From: Pipra filicauda
Taxonomy: Eukaryota; Chordata; Aves; Passeriformes; Pipridae
Direction: 5' to 3'
NCBI RefSeq assembly: GCF_003945595.2
Contig: NW_024104316.1
Location: 1,498,208-1,562,207 of the forward strand
Length of the DNA stretch: 64,000 bases
A program made the position numbers and the translations under genes. This document shows, in pieces, positions 51,901 through 60,588 of this stretch (the stretch's first letter is position 1; every line of letters starts with the position of its first letter). The notes under the pieces were generated by a model, which was not told where the DNA came from, searched no databases, and was given only the letters and a program-made list of their open reading frames with translations.

Positions 51901-54900
51901 ACTGAAAAGAACGTGCTTCAGAACATGTGCACACCAAGCAAAGTTTCCAGCTTCCCCTTTTCAGACACATATCACTATGAAGCAGGTAGTCTTAGGGAGA
52001 TCATGGTGCTTCCAGTTCTTGCTGCCCATGCCAGTCCCAGCAGACCACTCAGCTTCCCACAGTGCTACTGCACCCAAGCTTTAATATTAAAAAAAAAAAA
52101 AGTGGGACATCCTTAAGCTACTCTAAAATAACCTCAGCTAGGAAAAAAATATAAGAGCAGAGTAGGAGATTTCTTAAAAGATCAGACAAACCTATGGGTG
52201 CTGGAATTAAGAAGAAAGAGCTGATGGAGCCCCACACACTCTGTACTTATGTGATAGCAGAAAGAGATTCTGCAGATGACTAAGTGTTCATTTCATAAAA
52301 TTGTTAGGGTTGGAAAAGACCTTTAAGATCAGAAAGTCCAATCATCAACCTTGCATCACCACCATGTTCACCACTAAACCACATCCCCAAGATCCATATC
52401 CACAGGTTTTTTTAATGCTTCAAGGGATGGTGACTCTACCACCTCCCTGGGCAGTCTGTTCCAATGCTTTACAACCCTTTCAGAGAAAAAAAAATTTACT
52501 AATATCCAATCTAAACTCCCCTGGCACAGTTTGAGGCCATTTGCTCTCATCCTGTCACTCTCTTTCCTGTATGTTGTGAAACAATCTTTCCCTGTGTTGT
52601 TGTTCTGCTTTCCTCTCCCTCCTGCACAAAACACTGTGTCTGCCTTGCTCTTTGGATCCTCTAAATTTAGCCTTAAACTCAACTCTAAATTTATGCAAGC
52701 AAATCCATCACAAACATTTATCTGCTCAAATTACCATGGGGCTGTTTCTGTGCTTAGCTTAGTTTCTGAAGCTTGTTTGCTGCAGAAATACTTAATTAGA
52801 GGAGGAATCTGAACATCAGCTGTCCAGTGAAACCAGTGTAGTCCCTCAACTTTTCCTCCATCCCCACCAAGTTCTTTTATTTCTAACTCTGCTGCATAAC
52901 CAACTCTTCTCTTCACCTTCATTTATATTCCCTCTATGACAGTACCCTGACCTAGGTATTGCAAGGTATGTTTCAATTATTGCCAGTTACATTCCCCTGA
53001 TGCAAACTTTGCCTCTTTTAGAGATACACAGATGCAAAAGAATACAAATCATGTCCAAGACAAGAAGGTATCTCACCTCTAATTGCATAAGCCAGGTAAG
53101 AGTTTGAAACCGCTATCAGATTGCCATAATAGTATTTCTGCTCCCAGTCATATCTAGCAACAGGTTGTATCTTCACCTGCTCAGAAGAAAGAAAACAAAA
53201 CATGAGAAATGTCTGGAATTAACTCTTTCCTGGAACAAACCTGTCAAACATACAATTTCCTCTAGGGAAGACCTGTAATGCTTAACTTGATACTGTCATG
53301 GTTTAAGACCAGCCGGCAACCAGGACTCTCAGTCCCAAACCAGCACAGATAACCATTGTCACTGAGCAAAGAATCAGGAGCTACTATGGAAGTTATGCCA
53401 GTGATCCTGCCTTTCACTTTTATCTTCAGTATTATCTGTGAAAAACAGTTAACATGGTGCAGTATTAATTTATTATCTTCGTGGTCCCTTAATTCACTGC
53501 ACACTAAGGAACAAATGGAATGGAAGATGGAAAAACACACAACGGAAAATTAAGGAACAATATGGGAAAGGGCTGAGAGGATCAAGACCAGAGTTCTCTC
53601 TCCTAGTTATGAGCATTTGTTCTGAGTATGGATTAGTACTCTGCTTAGCACTAGTTCTAATCTCAGCATATTGGTTCTTGCAGCTCTGACCTGCTGGCCA
53701 GAGCCCTCAGCATGACTGACACCAGCAAACCAGCAAGGGAAATACTCCCTTCAGGGTCCAGGGACAAAACAGTCAGCAGGAAAAGCTTGTTTGTGAAGAA
53801 AGGACATGTTCCCAGGAACCTACAGCTTTGATCATGGACTTATTCCTGAAAATTAGAAGATAACTTGGCCAGACTCCGGAATAACAGGAACAATCTACTA
53901 CAAGATACTGCTCCAGCTTTTTTCTCCCTTGTTAAACTCTTTGACAAACTTCTACCTAATTACAAGCTCCTATAGCACAAGAAAGAAGATATTAATTTCT
54001 GTTTAAAAATATGCAAGCATGAAATGATGTCACTAAGAGACAGACTATGTTTTGTCTTGCTCCTTACCTTGTTACTCCCTCTGGCCTTACTGGTGATGCT
54101 GGAATCACTGCTGGCCACTATCTCAACGTCTTTTGCTGATATCACTAAGCAAGTGGAGCTGTCATCACCAGAAAGGCAGCTTTTAAGAAAAATAAAGAGG
54201 GGGAAAAAAAAAATCAGACAGGACTGACAGGTACAGAACATTTAATATTTTATGTTAAATTCATAATTTTAACAGCAACAGAGCAGTATCTGAGCATCTA
54301 CGAGGTTTGAGCCGAACAACTGAAAAGAGAAACTCCTTTTAACAGTCTCCCTTCCCTGTGTGTCATGGGTTTGAGAGAGCCAAACACCTGCTTTGTTCAG
54401 CTTAAAAACCTCCAGGCTTTTTGACTTGAGCACAGACTCACATTTGTTTAAAGGAGCCTTGACCCAACACTGGAAGGTGCAAAGAAACCAAAGCCAACCA
54501 GTTGAACCTCATCAACAAAACAGTGTACGCTGCTCATGGTTCTCATGGCATCATCCTCTCTCAAAACTATGCCCAGAGAACACAAGCAAAAGCTACTTAC
54601 ACGAGCTCTGTAACCCCTCAGGTGACTGGGGTCCCTGAAGGAGTCCAGCTGGAAATCTACAGGAGAACACCAAGTTTCAACCGGAGCCCTGCTGATTTAC
54701 TTCCACCCTGACCTGAAATTTCCACCACATAACCAGTCCTGTTTCCCCTTCTCTAAACAACTCTGCTGATATTCTTCAGTTTGGAGCTGCAAGGATGGCA
54801 CACTCCACGCATCAGCCTCACAAAAGCTACAAAAGCTCTGACCAAGAGCACTGACTCACAACTGCCACCTGAACTCAACGTAAAGCTCCTTGTCAGATGC

Positions 54901-57900
54901 CCAGCATAAGCATCCTGGCTCACCAAAACTGAATTTTAGCTGTTTTCTATTTGCTCTCAGCATTTCTTTGACAAAACTTACATGACTTGTTTCTCCTGCA
55001 GGGCTCCTAGAGAGATGCTGCGATGCACTGGCTTGGCCAGGGAAGGTCCATCTCCGCTCCCAAGGGGATCAGACACCAGCAGCCCATTCAGGTCTCCGTT
55101 GTACGAATTCGACGGTCTCTGGTTCTCATTCACCGAACCTGGGGAAAAGCATCACCAGCTGTGCCCAACATTCATTTAAAAGAAATAACACTGCTGTTTT
55201 TTGTCAGCCCTTACTGGTCTGCCAGCTAGAATATACTGAATTGGTTGGGAAAAGTATTCTCCAAGAAGGATGTGTAAGGGATCTCCCATGTGAGAAACCC
55301 CCACACATCTGAGTGAAGTCGTAGCTTTCCTTACACAAGCAATCCCAGCAGATCAGAGAAACACCAAAGAACAGGTACAAGGAACTTACCAGGCTCAAGG
55401 AACAAACAGTCTTGGATCAAAAAGACTAAGCTGGTAATTCAGGTTCACTGAATCAAGGGCCAGACCAAAAGGTTCTTCACAGGCCACTTCTAATCCTCAG
55501 GCCTGCAGAGAGACCTCTGAAGTCCAGCAATACACTGATCAGCTGCCACATTTGGGGCTGGCTGGAAATAATACATTTGTTACTTTCCAGAACTTGCTTC
55601 TGACTGTGAGACCTGACCTCAAAGTCCAGGTGTTCAAGTAACTTTGCTACGAAAGTGTGCAGTTGTGCCTGCAGGATTCCCATATTTTTCTCTTTGTCGA
55701 ACAATCACATGGAAGTTTACAGCACTCAAGTTTTGTGTAAAGCAACCATTTGTTCAGAGCTTCAGCTGTGCTTTGAAGAGTGTTTGTGCCCTGACTTTGT
55801 GCATCTGGCCTGGCACAAGTTGCCTGGTGGCTTTAGAAGGGGACTGTTGCAACAGGGGGCGAAGGAGATTCTTCTACTTCACTAGCAGGGTAAACAGCCG
55901 AGGAGCCCCCTGCCTCTGCTCTTACACATCAGCACACCCCAGGCAAAGCCGCCTGTCTCAGCAAATCCTTGTTGGAAATTTTCACTGGTATGGAAAACCG
56001 AAATTTCGTATACTGTTGCCAGGTAACAAGTGCTGCTGAGCTCCTGCAAAATGGCTGCTCCCAGGACCAGCAGCTCCACTGTCACTGGCACACGTAACAA
56101 ACCTAAACACAACCGTGGGCAAGGGGCCTGTCCTTTGAAAGCAAGGCAAGCTTTCAGTTCCTGAACAGGCTTTAGCAGATCAGGGGGAGCGCTGCTGCCT
56201 GAAAAACAACTGACACTATTCATTTGGAGAAGAACATTTAAAACTTGCCTGTTTATGACCAGTCATTACATCAACTATGCCATGGACACAAAAAGCCTGT
56301 GCAGTGACAGGGTATCCCAATGCAGGGACCATTTGGGCACTCACCTCAGTGTACCTGCACTGCATGAAGAGAAAGCAGTGGCACTCACATAGAACAAGGA
56401 AATTCAGGCCAGGGAACGTGGTCCTGTGACCACCTGACACTGGTGCTGCGCTTGCTGTTGCAAGATTGAGATGTGCCCCTTATTCCTACAGCACGTGGAG
56501 GGTGCTTGCCCAGCTGTGGCTACTTCCACTGACAGTGCTTTATCCTTTGTGACCAAAAGCAGGAGAACATTCCCTATAGGAAACGCACCCAGGCTGCCAG
56601 AGAAAGATGATACATTCTTTGCTCTGTTTGCAGCCACAGGAACACTCCACGTGTGCATCGCTGCTCCTTTATGGACAGCGGGACAGTGACGTTCACTCCA
56701 CAGAAAAAAGGAAGGAGGAAACACTTCCCAGAGGCTGATGGGCACAACACTCAAGGTCAGGACTGGGCTTAGCTCAAGCACAAGTGCTGCCTGCACACAA
56801 TCCTGGAGGTATAAAAGAAGGGAAGAGGCTCAGCTTTTAGTAAGAACACGAACAAAGCCAAAAGGTTAATGCAGACTGGTAGATCTAGGCCTGAAAAGGG
56901 AAAGAAGAGTGTTTTTACTCATTACCTTTCCAAAGAGCAGGAGCAGCCAGAGATGAGACATTGAACTTGTCCTCCTCCCACCATCACCTGCACCATGGGA
57001 TGCCAGTTTGTACTGAACAGAACACTTCCCTGATAAACACCACGAGCAGGGTGAGCCCACATCTGTTATCAGCAGAGATCTCTGTGTGGATTGAAGGATC
57101 CTGCCAATCTCCAGCAGGGATGCTCCTCCACAGCATGCTGGCACTGACAGCCTGTCTCCATGCTCCAGAGGGAGGTCCATGGTTTGACCATGAAGCTGCC
57201 CCTTGCTGAGGGCACAGCATGAAAAAGGGCAAGGGCTACAAAGCAATGGGTGATGTTTGCCAAAACTGTGAAGAAACTGTGTCAGAAGAGACTGGGGTAG
57301 CAAATGTAAATAACATTTTCACAATCACCAAACCCAGCAGAATCTAAAAAGTATCGTGGCAGTTGTAAACTCTTTAGAGCAGAGAGTGTTTCTTGTCACC
57401 CGTCTGGACAGGACCCAGAGTAACATAATTCTGCTCACAGCTACATGCACTCAGAACTGCAAAACTTCCTTCAACCTCGGGAAACAGCTACACCAGTGTC
57501 CAGTGGGCATTAAAACCTGCAAGTGAAACCCAGGGTGTAACAACCACGGAACCAGAGAGGGTCTTGACCACAGCAACTTCATGCCAGGTAAGATTAACCC
57601 TACACACGGGATTCCCAAGGCTGCTTTTATTTTCCTTCACAAGCCTTGAAGGATCCCACACTGTCCCTTTCCTCTGACTTCCTAAGAGGAGTTCCAGAGG
57701 CTTTCAGTTAACACGTGTATCCTTCCTCTTCACCTTATTATGTCAGTTCTTTTGAGTTTATTTGCCATTAGCCAGGCACTGATTCCTGCTGAGAACCAGC
57801 ACAGGTTCCTTCTGTGGACTTTCTGCCCATTTGCTCCTTTTCCTCTCAACTGCCTTCTTAGTGCACTGGAGACGACAGAGAAGGTAAAAAGAGAATGAAC

Positions 57901-59353
57901 AGGGAAGAAGAAAAGAAATACAACCATATTCTGTCAACTCCTTGGCTTCGGCCAGCAGGAGAAGCTTCTTTCAGAGAAAGTCAAGTCACTTTTCAGCAAC
58001 AACTACAACCATTTCCCAACAGTGACACATCCTTTCAGTTCAGAAAGTGAAAAAAGTTGTTCCCCATCCCTGCACGGAGTTCTCCTTTCAGTCTTACAAA
58101 TATAGAGTGCTGCACTGTGAGGGAAAAATGTATTTTTCTTACAAGAATTATAATCCAGGAACATTCAAGCACTCCAGAAACAATAGAAATGAGTCCAAGT
58201 AATGAGAAGTTTCTCTATGGGTAGTAAAGCTAATGAAGCCGCCTTACTCCAGGCTTGCTCCATCATTCCACGTGCCTCTGCAGCTCTCCCACAACAATCC
58301 CACACCCAACCTCTCCTCTTGGCCAAGCATAAGGCAGCACACATGGCAGTTGTTTTGGATGTAGCATATTCTTAATGACTACCAGGATACTTAAAAGCTA
58401 CATTATTCCTGCTTTTCCCTCCACAGGAACACAACAGGAGTATAAATTCTTTCCTCTACCCAGAGGCTAAGATTTTTTTGCAGAGCACTCATGGTCTGGG
58501 CCTCTTCCCGACCAGGTCTGACTGAAACACTGTGGTAGGTTCCAAAAGCAATGAGAGGCTTGAAAAAGAGCTTAGGCTACAGGAGAGGGGAACACCACAC
58601 TGCTGACTCCTGAGCCTGCTGCTGATGTTCTTACAGGCTGAAGGGGTCCACTGGACTCTGAACAGAGATGTATAACAGCTCAAAGCACTGGGAGAAGACT
58701 CACAACCACTTGAAGAAAGATATTTGTGATCCCATTTCACACAAAACTAAGGAGAGGGAAAAGTCTGTGTAAGGGTGAACAAGGCACTGATCTCAGAGCA
58801 GCCTGACAGCCCCTTCCACTGAGCCCAGCCCCCTGGGGAACACTTCAAGCACGCCCAGGAACGGGGGGGATTTGTGTCTCAGCAGAGGTCGGTGCTGTTC
58901 AGCTCCCAGTAGCAGCATCTCTCTGCCGAAAGGCGCACAGACACCCGCCAGCAGCGAGCTCTGGGTCCGCCCCGCTCCCGCTCTGCCCAGCGCCAACACC
59001 CCCTGTCCCAGGCGGGGTCCCCGGGCCGGAGGGGGCTCCGCTCCGCTCCTCTCCTCTCCTCACCGGCCGGTCCGCCCCGCCCCACCGGCCCCGGGCTGGC
59101 AGGAGCGGCCGCCGCCAGGGCGCCGCGGAGAAGCGGGCCGTGCCCGGCCCCAGAGCGCCCGGTGACAACCGGCGGGGCGGCGGCGCAACGGCCCAGGGGG
59201 TCCCGCGGCCCGGCCCGTGACCAGGCCCTGCCCGGCCCGGCGGCCTCCGGCGCTGCCCCGGCGCTGGCCCTCACCTGCCGGCCGGTCCAGCTTGAGGATG
59301 TCCCGCAGGTGCTGCGTGGCGTCCTCGATGTCGATGCTGGAGCAGGAGGCCAT
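27716..59353 (-). CDS. EDC4: EDC4, enhancer of mRNA-decapping protein 4 (complete, 29 coding exons, 1403 aa)
   Basis: EDC4 (Ge-1/Hedls) is the P-body scaffold that links DCP1 to DCP2 and stimulates mRNA decapping. I assembled 29 exons; every junction is GT-AG, every phase matches, and the total is 4212 nt (1403 codons plus TAG), close to the human length of about 1401. The start MASCSSIDIEDATQHLRDIL matches the family. Layout: N-terminal leader (1-115), WD40 domain (about 117-510, with motifs such as LSPDGTVLATASHDGFVKFW), Ser-rich unstructured linker (about 513-940, including SSSSSS and phospho-site-like SPR motifs), coiled coil (about 944-1210) and an all-helical C-terminal domain (about 1212-1403) that in the family binds partners and targets P-bodies. 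The CpG-island promoter and housekeeping role fit. The human EDC4 poly-Ser run is much shorter here. The identification is secure. Confidence 0.97.
29171..29334 (-). CDS. EDC4: EDC4 exon 28 (residues 1286-1340)
   Basis: Encodes ALTAADLNLVLYVCETVDTQ and LSLIQQLSSDLGTRTELKL, a conserved helical repeat. The donor is GTGAGT. Confidence 0.94.
30046..30265 (-). CDS. EDC4: EDC4 exon 27 (residues 1212-1285)
   Basis: Encodes MQESILAQVQRVVKGEVSLA, MKEQQAAVTSSIVQAMRSAA and LLQQGHLNQAFQQ: start of the helical C-terminal domain. The donor is GTACCT. Confidence 0.94.
31473..31659 (-). CDS. EDC4: EDC4 exon 26 (residues 1150-1212)
   Basis: Encodes IQQLETHLKNKKVREQEVRD through AEVQHQLHIIVG, the end of the coiled coil. 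The donor is GTAAGT. Confidence 0.93.
32395..32480 (-). mobile_element. Possible CR1 remnant in EDC4 intron 25-26
   Basis: The plus strand resembles the complement of the mid-3' part of CR1 (tctggtcatccctgtaccc, ttctccaatcc), but it is short and diverged. Confidence 0.3.
32799..32964 (-). CDS. EDC4: EDC4 exon 25 (residues 1095-1150)
   Basis: Encodes NLTDTVVRATADTLQGPIQS and LPAFEKSCQSMFQQINDTFK. The acceptor AAG at 32967-32965 was chosen by frame; a nearer CAG 10 nt inside would frameshift. The donor is GTAAGT. Confidence 0.91.
33659..33774 (-). CDS. EDC4: EDC4 exon 24 (residues 1056-1094)
   Basis: Encodes SKSMDPTVSQLSNTVAAKLT and ESITKLVKSK: coiled coil. The donor is GTAAGG. Confidence 0.93.
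33880..34110 (+). mobile_element. CR1 LINE fragment, sense orientation
   Basis: The plus strand holds CR1 3' phrases: a stretch around gaaaaactttttgctagga, then ggctatggaatctccagcc, ttgaaggttttcaagactt and gctgacctggtctggaa. It lies in the EDC4 intron between exons 23 and 24. Confidence 0.75.
34493..34648 (-). CDS. EDC4: EDC4 exon 23 (residues 1004-1056)
   Basis: Encodes RRLDRVLTEGQQRNGQLQEH and RLERTIRDEMKKSVPQ: coiled coil with heptads. The donor is GTGAGT. Confidence 0.93.
34649..36114 (-). other. EDC4: EDC4 intron 22, 1.5 kb, nothing recognised
   Basis: Ordinary AT-rich intron. I see no exon, RNA gene or clear repeat. Confidence 0.6.
36115..36295 (-). CDS. EDC4: EDC4 exon 22 (residues 944-1004)
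   Basis: Start of the coiled coil: QQRELSDLRQNQMELLQRL then MERVVDSQQEQE. The donor is GTATCC, as in exon 5. Confidence 0.92.
37106..37142 (-). CDS. EDC4: EDC4 exon 21, 37-nt microexon (residues 931-943)
   Basis: Encodes DVNQSPRSSNNQ between a good pyrimidine tract acceptor and a GTGAGT donor. It restores the phase between exons 20 and 22. It is not a multiple of three, so skipping would frameshift. Confidence 0.88.
38507..38659 (-). CDS. EDC4: EDC4 exon 20 (residues 880-931)
   Basis: Encodes DHDDEVASLASTSGGFG and the basic SPKLKRKGKKDD, conserved. The donor is GTACGC. Confidence 0.93.
38944..38965. repeat. (CA)11 microsatellite
   Basis: Eleven uninterrupted CA units in the EDC4 intron between exons 19 and 20. 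Confidence 0.95.
39624..39725 (-). CDS. EDC4: EDC4 exon 19 (residues 846-880)
   Basis: Encodes PRDEVEEKHKSSSYHRHSYH then LLQHDSQDASAEQ, a His-rich conserved stretch. The donor is GTACCA. Confidence 0.92.
40472..40539. repeat. Cluster of three short perfect inverted repeats
   Basis: In 68 nt there are cattgtcc/ggacaatg (8-bp stem, 6-nt loop), ctccca/tgggag (6-bp stem) and ccaactgt/acagttgg (8-bp stem, 8-nt loop). The word ttggtgtcctccca also occurs twice nearby. It lies in the EDC4 intron between exons 18 and 19. Confidence 0.7.
41362..41825 (-). CDS. EDC4: EDC4 exon 18 (residues 692-846)
   Basis: The largest exon, 464 nt. It contains ELQEVEPLVVPQASPTRERS, PDVISSASTAMSQDIPEIAS and PSLLETALTQE: a disordered, motif-rich linker. 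The donor is GTAATC. Confidence 0.93.
42483..42870 (-). mobile_element. CR1 LINE 3' end, reverse orientation
   Basis: The plus strand carries the complement of a well-preserved CR1 3' end: tttgggttggaagggacctt, then cagatcatctcatcc, cttccactagaccaggttgc, cacttccagggatggggcag, gccccttgtcctatcac and gaggtctccctggagcc. It lies within EDC4 intron 17. Confidence 0.93.
42937..43093 (-). CDS. EDC4: EDC4 exon 17 (residues 639-691)
   Basis: Encodes RPSEDLAVSPKMQLDTSLTL then SSSSSSLQTSPR, the phospho-rich linker. It has a NAGNAG acceptor, so the first Ser is optional. The donor is GTAAGG. A CR1 copy (42483-42870) lies just downstream in the intron. Confidence 0.9.
43852..43940 (-). CDS. EDC4: EDC4 exon 16 (residues 610-639)
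   Basis: Ser/Thr-rich: ITVSPGSSASSLTAVTAMSS. It matches the human segment but lacks most of the human poly-Ser run. The donor is GTAATT. Confidence 0.9.
44140..44265 (-). mobile_element. Probable CR1 remnant
   Basis: gtggggtctcacgag and ctcaccagtgccgaggtagag match CR1 complement phrases. The piece is short and possibly duplicated internally. It is intronic in EDC4. Confidence 0.4.
44669..44865 (-). CDS. EDC4: EDC4 exon 15 (residues 544-609)
   Basis: Contains HGSQPDLRRIADLPVPADFL and KPKLMTPDAFMTPSTSLQQ, conserved linker motifs. Two in-frame acceptors 9 nt apart are possible (exon start 44865 or 44856). I chose 44865 because it keeps the segment before TEGLGS at the human length. The donor is GTAACC. 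Confidence 0.9.
45520..45611 (-). CDS. EDC4: EDC4 exon 14 (residues 513-544)
   Basis: Encodes ALQDVQIRFQPLHSPDTSAP and SHGSHEEF, the start of the flexible linker. The donor is GTGAGC. Confidence 0.91.
46037..46109 (-). CDS. EDC4: EDC4 exon 13 (residues 489-513)
   Basis: Encodes ESAAGVLIKLFCVHT, conserved at the WD40/linker boundary. The donor is GTGAGT. Confidence 0.92.
46273..46453 (-). CDS. EDC4: EDC4 exon 12 (residues 429-489)
   Basis: Encodes VLYVMELMQNQEEGKAYFSS through RCRLRHTEVLPAEEENDNL, the end of the WD40 region. The donor is GTAAGT. Confidence 0.94.
46895..46997 (-). CDS. EDC4: EDC4 exon 11 (residues 394-428)
   Basis: Encodes FSPDIFSSMSTPPSLKVCLD and LSAEYLILSDVRRK. The pyrimidine tract of its acceptor is short. 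The donor is GTAAGT. Confidence 0.92.
48029..48124 (-). CDS. EDC4: EDC4 exon 10 (residues 362-394)
   Basis: Encodes VPFWRFLITGADQNRELKMW and CTVSWTCLQTV. The donor is GTACGT. Confidence 0.94.
48648..48731 (-). CDS. EDC4: EDC4 exon 9 (residues 334-362)
   Basis: Encodes CLHEWKPHDGRPLSCLLFCD and QDP, highly conserved. The donor is GTAAGT. Confidence 0.93.
49231..49340 (-). CDS. EDC4: EDC4 exon 8 (residues 298-334)
   Basis: The clearest WD repeat of the protein, with LSPDGTVLATASHDGFVKFW, then QIYIEGQDEP. The donor is GTAAGG. Confidence 0.95.
49640..49744 (-). CDS. EDC4: EDC4 exon 7 (residues 263-297)
   Basis: Exactly 35 codons, AEVWDLDIIRTNN to VVKGHST, so skipping would keep the frame. The donor is GTACAA. 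Confidence 0.93.
50262..50409 (-). CDS. EDC4: EDC4 exon 6 (residues 213-262)
   Basis: Encodes TFRRIIWCPFIPDD and ends ALLHEDR, a conserved WD40 segment. The donor is GTAAGG. Confidence 0.93.
51425..51614 (-). CDS. EDC4: EDC4 exon 5 (residues 150-213)
   Basis: WD40 blades: GSAMVRVLSVSTAERTLLKG and ACLDEAGNLFVWRL. The donor is the unusual GTATCC. Confidence 0.92.
52290..52630 (-). mobile_element. CR1 LINE 3' end, reverse orientation
   Basis: The plus strand has ttagggttggaaaagacctt, then agtccaatcatcaacc, gatggtgactctaccacctc, cagtctgttccaatgcttta and actaatatccaatctaaac: the complement of a CR1 3' end of a different subfamily from the copy at 42483. It is intronic in EDC4. Confidence 0.92.
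53077..53176 (-). CDS. EDC4: EDC4 exon 4 (residues 117-150)
   Basis: Encodes VKIQPVARYDWEQKYYYGNL, the conserved entry into the WD40 region. The donor is GTGAGA. Confidence 0.94.
54068..54179 (-). CDS. EDC4: EDC4 exon 3 (residues 79-116)
   Basis: Begins CLSGDDSSTC and ends RGSNK, both conserved, just before the WD40 domain. The donor is GTAAGG. Confidence 0.93.
54982..55138 (-). CDS. EDC4: EDC4 exon 2 (residues 27-79)
   Basis: Contains SYNGDLNGLLVSDPL and ends ALQEKQVI across the junction, a conserved family phrase. The donor is GTAAGT. A 4.1-kb intron separates it from exon 1. Confidence 0.93.
55139..59274 (-). other. EDC4: EDC4 intron 1 (4.1 kb)
   Basis: The longest EDC4 intron. I see no exon, clear repeat or RNA gene; first introns commonly hold regulatory sequence, but nothing specific stands out. 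Confidence 0.6.
59275..59353 (-). CDS. EDC4: EDC4 exon 1 (residues 1-26)
   Basis: Encodes MASCSSIDIEDATQHL and the start of the leader. The ATG at 59353-59351 has G at +4 and C at -3. The donor is GTGAGG. Confidence 0.95.
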
Positions 59354-59605
59354 GGGGCCCGGCGCGCCGCCCGCCCGCGCCGCCGACACCGCGCTGCCCG
59401 GCCCGGCCCCGCCGCCCGCGCTTCCGCCTCCGGCCCGGCCCTTAAAGCGCCGGGCGGAAACCGCCGCCCGAGCCGAGCGTTCCCGGCGCGGCGGGGCGGG
59501 GCCGGCCCGGGGCTCCCCCGCCCTCCCCCCGGGAGCCGCCGCCGCTCGGGGACACGGCCCAGCCCCCCGAGAGCAGCGCCGCACACACCGGGCACGGCCC
59601 AGCCC

Positions 59606-59660
59606 CAGGGCACAGAGCACAGCCTGCCCAGGGCACAGAGCACAGCCTGCCCAGGGCTGC
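59606..59660. repeat. 23-bp tandem duplication in EDC4 5' flank
   Basis: The 23-nt unit beginning cagggcacagagcacagcct occurs twice exactly (59606-59628 and 59629-59651), followed by a partial third copy. It lies about 250 bp upstream of the EDC4 ATG. Confidence 0.9.
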
Positions 59661-59719
59661 GGGGCCGGGTACGAACGCCGGGAGGGCAGCGCGGGGCTGA
59701 CTCCGGCGGAGGAAACACG

Positions 59720-60050
59720 GCGTGAAGGCTGACTGCGGGCTGCCGGGACTGCTGCCAGCCCCCTGCCTTACTGGAGGCGTTTGCCTCGGTGGCATGCAAC
59801 AGCTGAGGAGTAACCAGTCGCTGTTCAACGCTGAGCTAGAAGTCTCCGTTGTGAAAGGTGCTGAGAGGGAGGTGAAAAGGTGTATGACCTGCCTGCAGTC
59901 TCTGGTAAAGCTCCAGGCATTGTTCAGCTCCAGGTTCAGTCTGCAAGCATCTCCCCACCAGGCGGACACAGGATATCCACAGCCAGCAGCACCACACACT
60001 CCATAGCCAACTCACAGTCCATAGCCAACTCATTAAAACAATTTAAACTT
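59720..60050. other. Gap between NUTF2 3' end and EDC4 promoter
   Basis: Only a few hundred bases separate the NUTF2 poly(A) site from the EDC4 promoter. An 18-bp-period repeat of tccatagccaactca occurs at 60000-60032. Confidence 0.6.
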
Positions 60051-60066
60051 TTAAGAAAATCTCTGT

Positions 60067-60072
60067 TTTATT
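60067..60072 (-). terminator. NUTF2: NUTF2 poly(A) signal (AATAAA)
   Basis: AATAAA lies on the minus strand about 400 nt past the NUTF2 stop, the first canonical signal downstream of it. Confidence 0.6.
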
Positions 60073-60474
60073 GTGTAACGTAGCATTGAAACATCTGAAC
60101 AAATCAATAACTGGGCTGTACAGGCTGCTGTTCTTTCATTTCTTTGGGTTATTAGAGCATCTTGTCAGTACATAAACAACAACCTTTTGCATTATAAATT
60201 CTTTCCGAGGCATGCTGGTACAACACAAAATTTCTCTTTATCAAATGCAGCTAAGTCTAACTTCCAAACATCATGCACAAGAAACTCATCTAGTGACAAT
60301 GTAAACTCAGCAGAAGGGCAGGTCACAAGTCTTGCTTGCTCACGCTCTGCAGTGCTGCAGGTTTGTGTATGATATTTGGAATGTTCCGTGAGTGTGAATA
60401 ATACCAGTTAGGAGGAGAGGAGGAAAACGAAAACAAAACGAAAAAAAAAGCACGGGAGCCTCGGGCTGGGCAGC

Positions 60475-60588
60475 TCAGCCAAAGTTGTGCAATGCTAGCC
60501 TGAACATGTCATTGGTGCAAACCCAGGCATCGTTGATGTTCTTTAATAGAAATATCTGGTGGAACCCCATGATAGGATCTTCATCAGC
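60475..60588 (-). CDS. NUTF2: NUTF2, nuclear transport factor 2, last coding exon
   Basis: NTF2 carries RanGDP from the cytoplasm into the nucleus by binding FxFG nucleoporins. This exon encodes the last 37 residues, starting [20 protein letters not shown] and ending RLALHNFG, then TGA. It matches the human C-terminus except Met to Ile in FHQIF. The acceptor is ccttctctttccacag, with exon start 60588. The human protein is about 127 residues, so about 90 N-terminal residues are encoded by exons beyond 64000; I found none of them between 60588 and the window end. The 3'UTR runs to about 60050. Confidence 0.95.
   Translation of the reverse strand, partial: ADEDPIMGFHQIFLLKNINDAWVCTNDMFRLALHNFG

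Larger units (their letters stand above)
58900..59720 (-). promoter_or_regulatory. EDC4: EDC4 CpG-island promoter
   Basis: Dense CpG and GC boxes (for example gcggggcggggccgg near 59490) surround the EDC4 start codon. On the minus strand there is an E2F-like tttccgcc at about 59462-59455. No TATA box is evident, as expected for a housekeeping gene. Confidence 0.7.

Noticed and set aside
59162..59732. Two overlapping plus-strand frames of about 170-190 codons
   Set aside because: Antisense to EDC4 exon 1 and its CpG island; Ala/Pro/Arg composition only.
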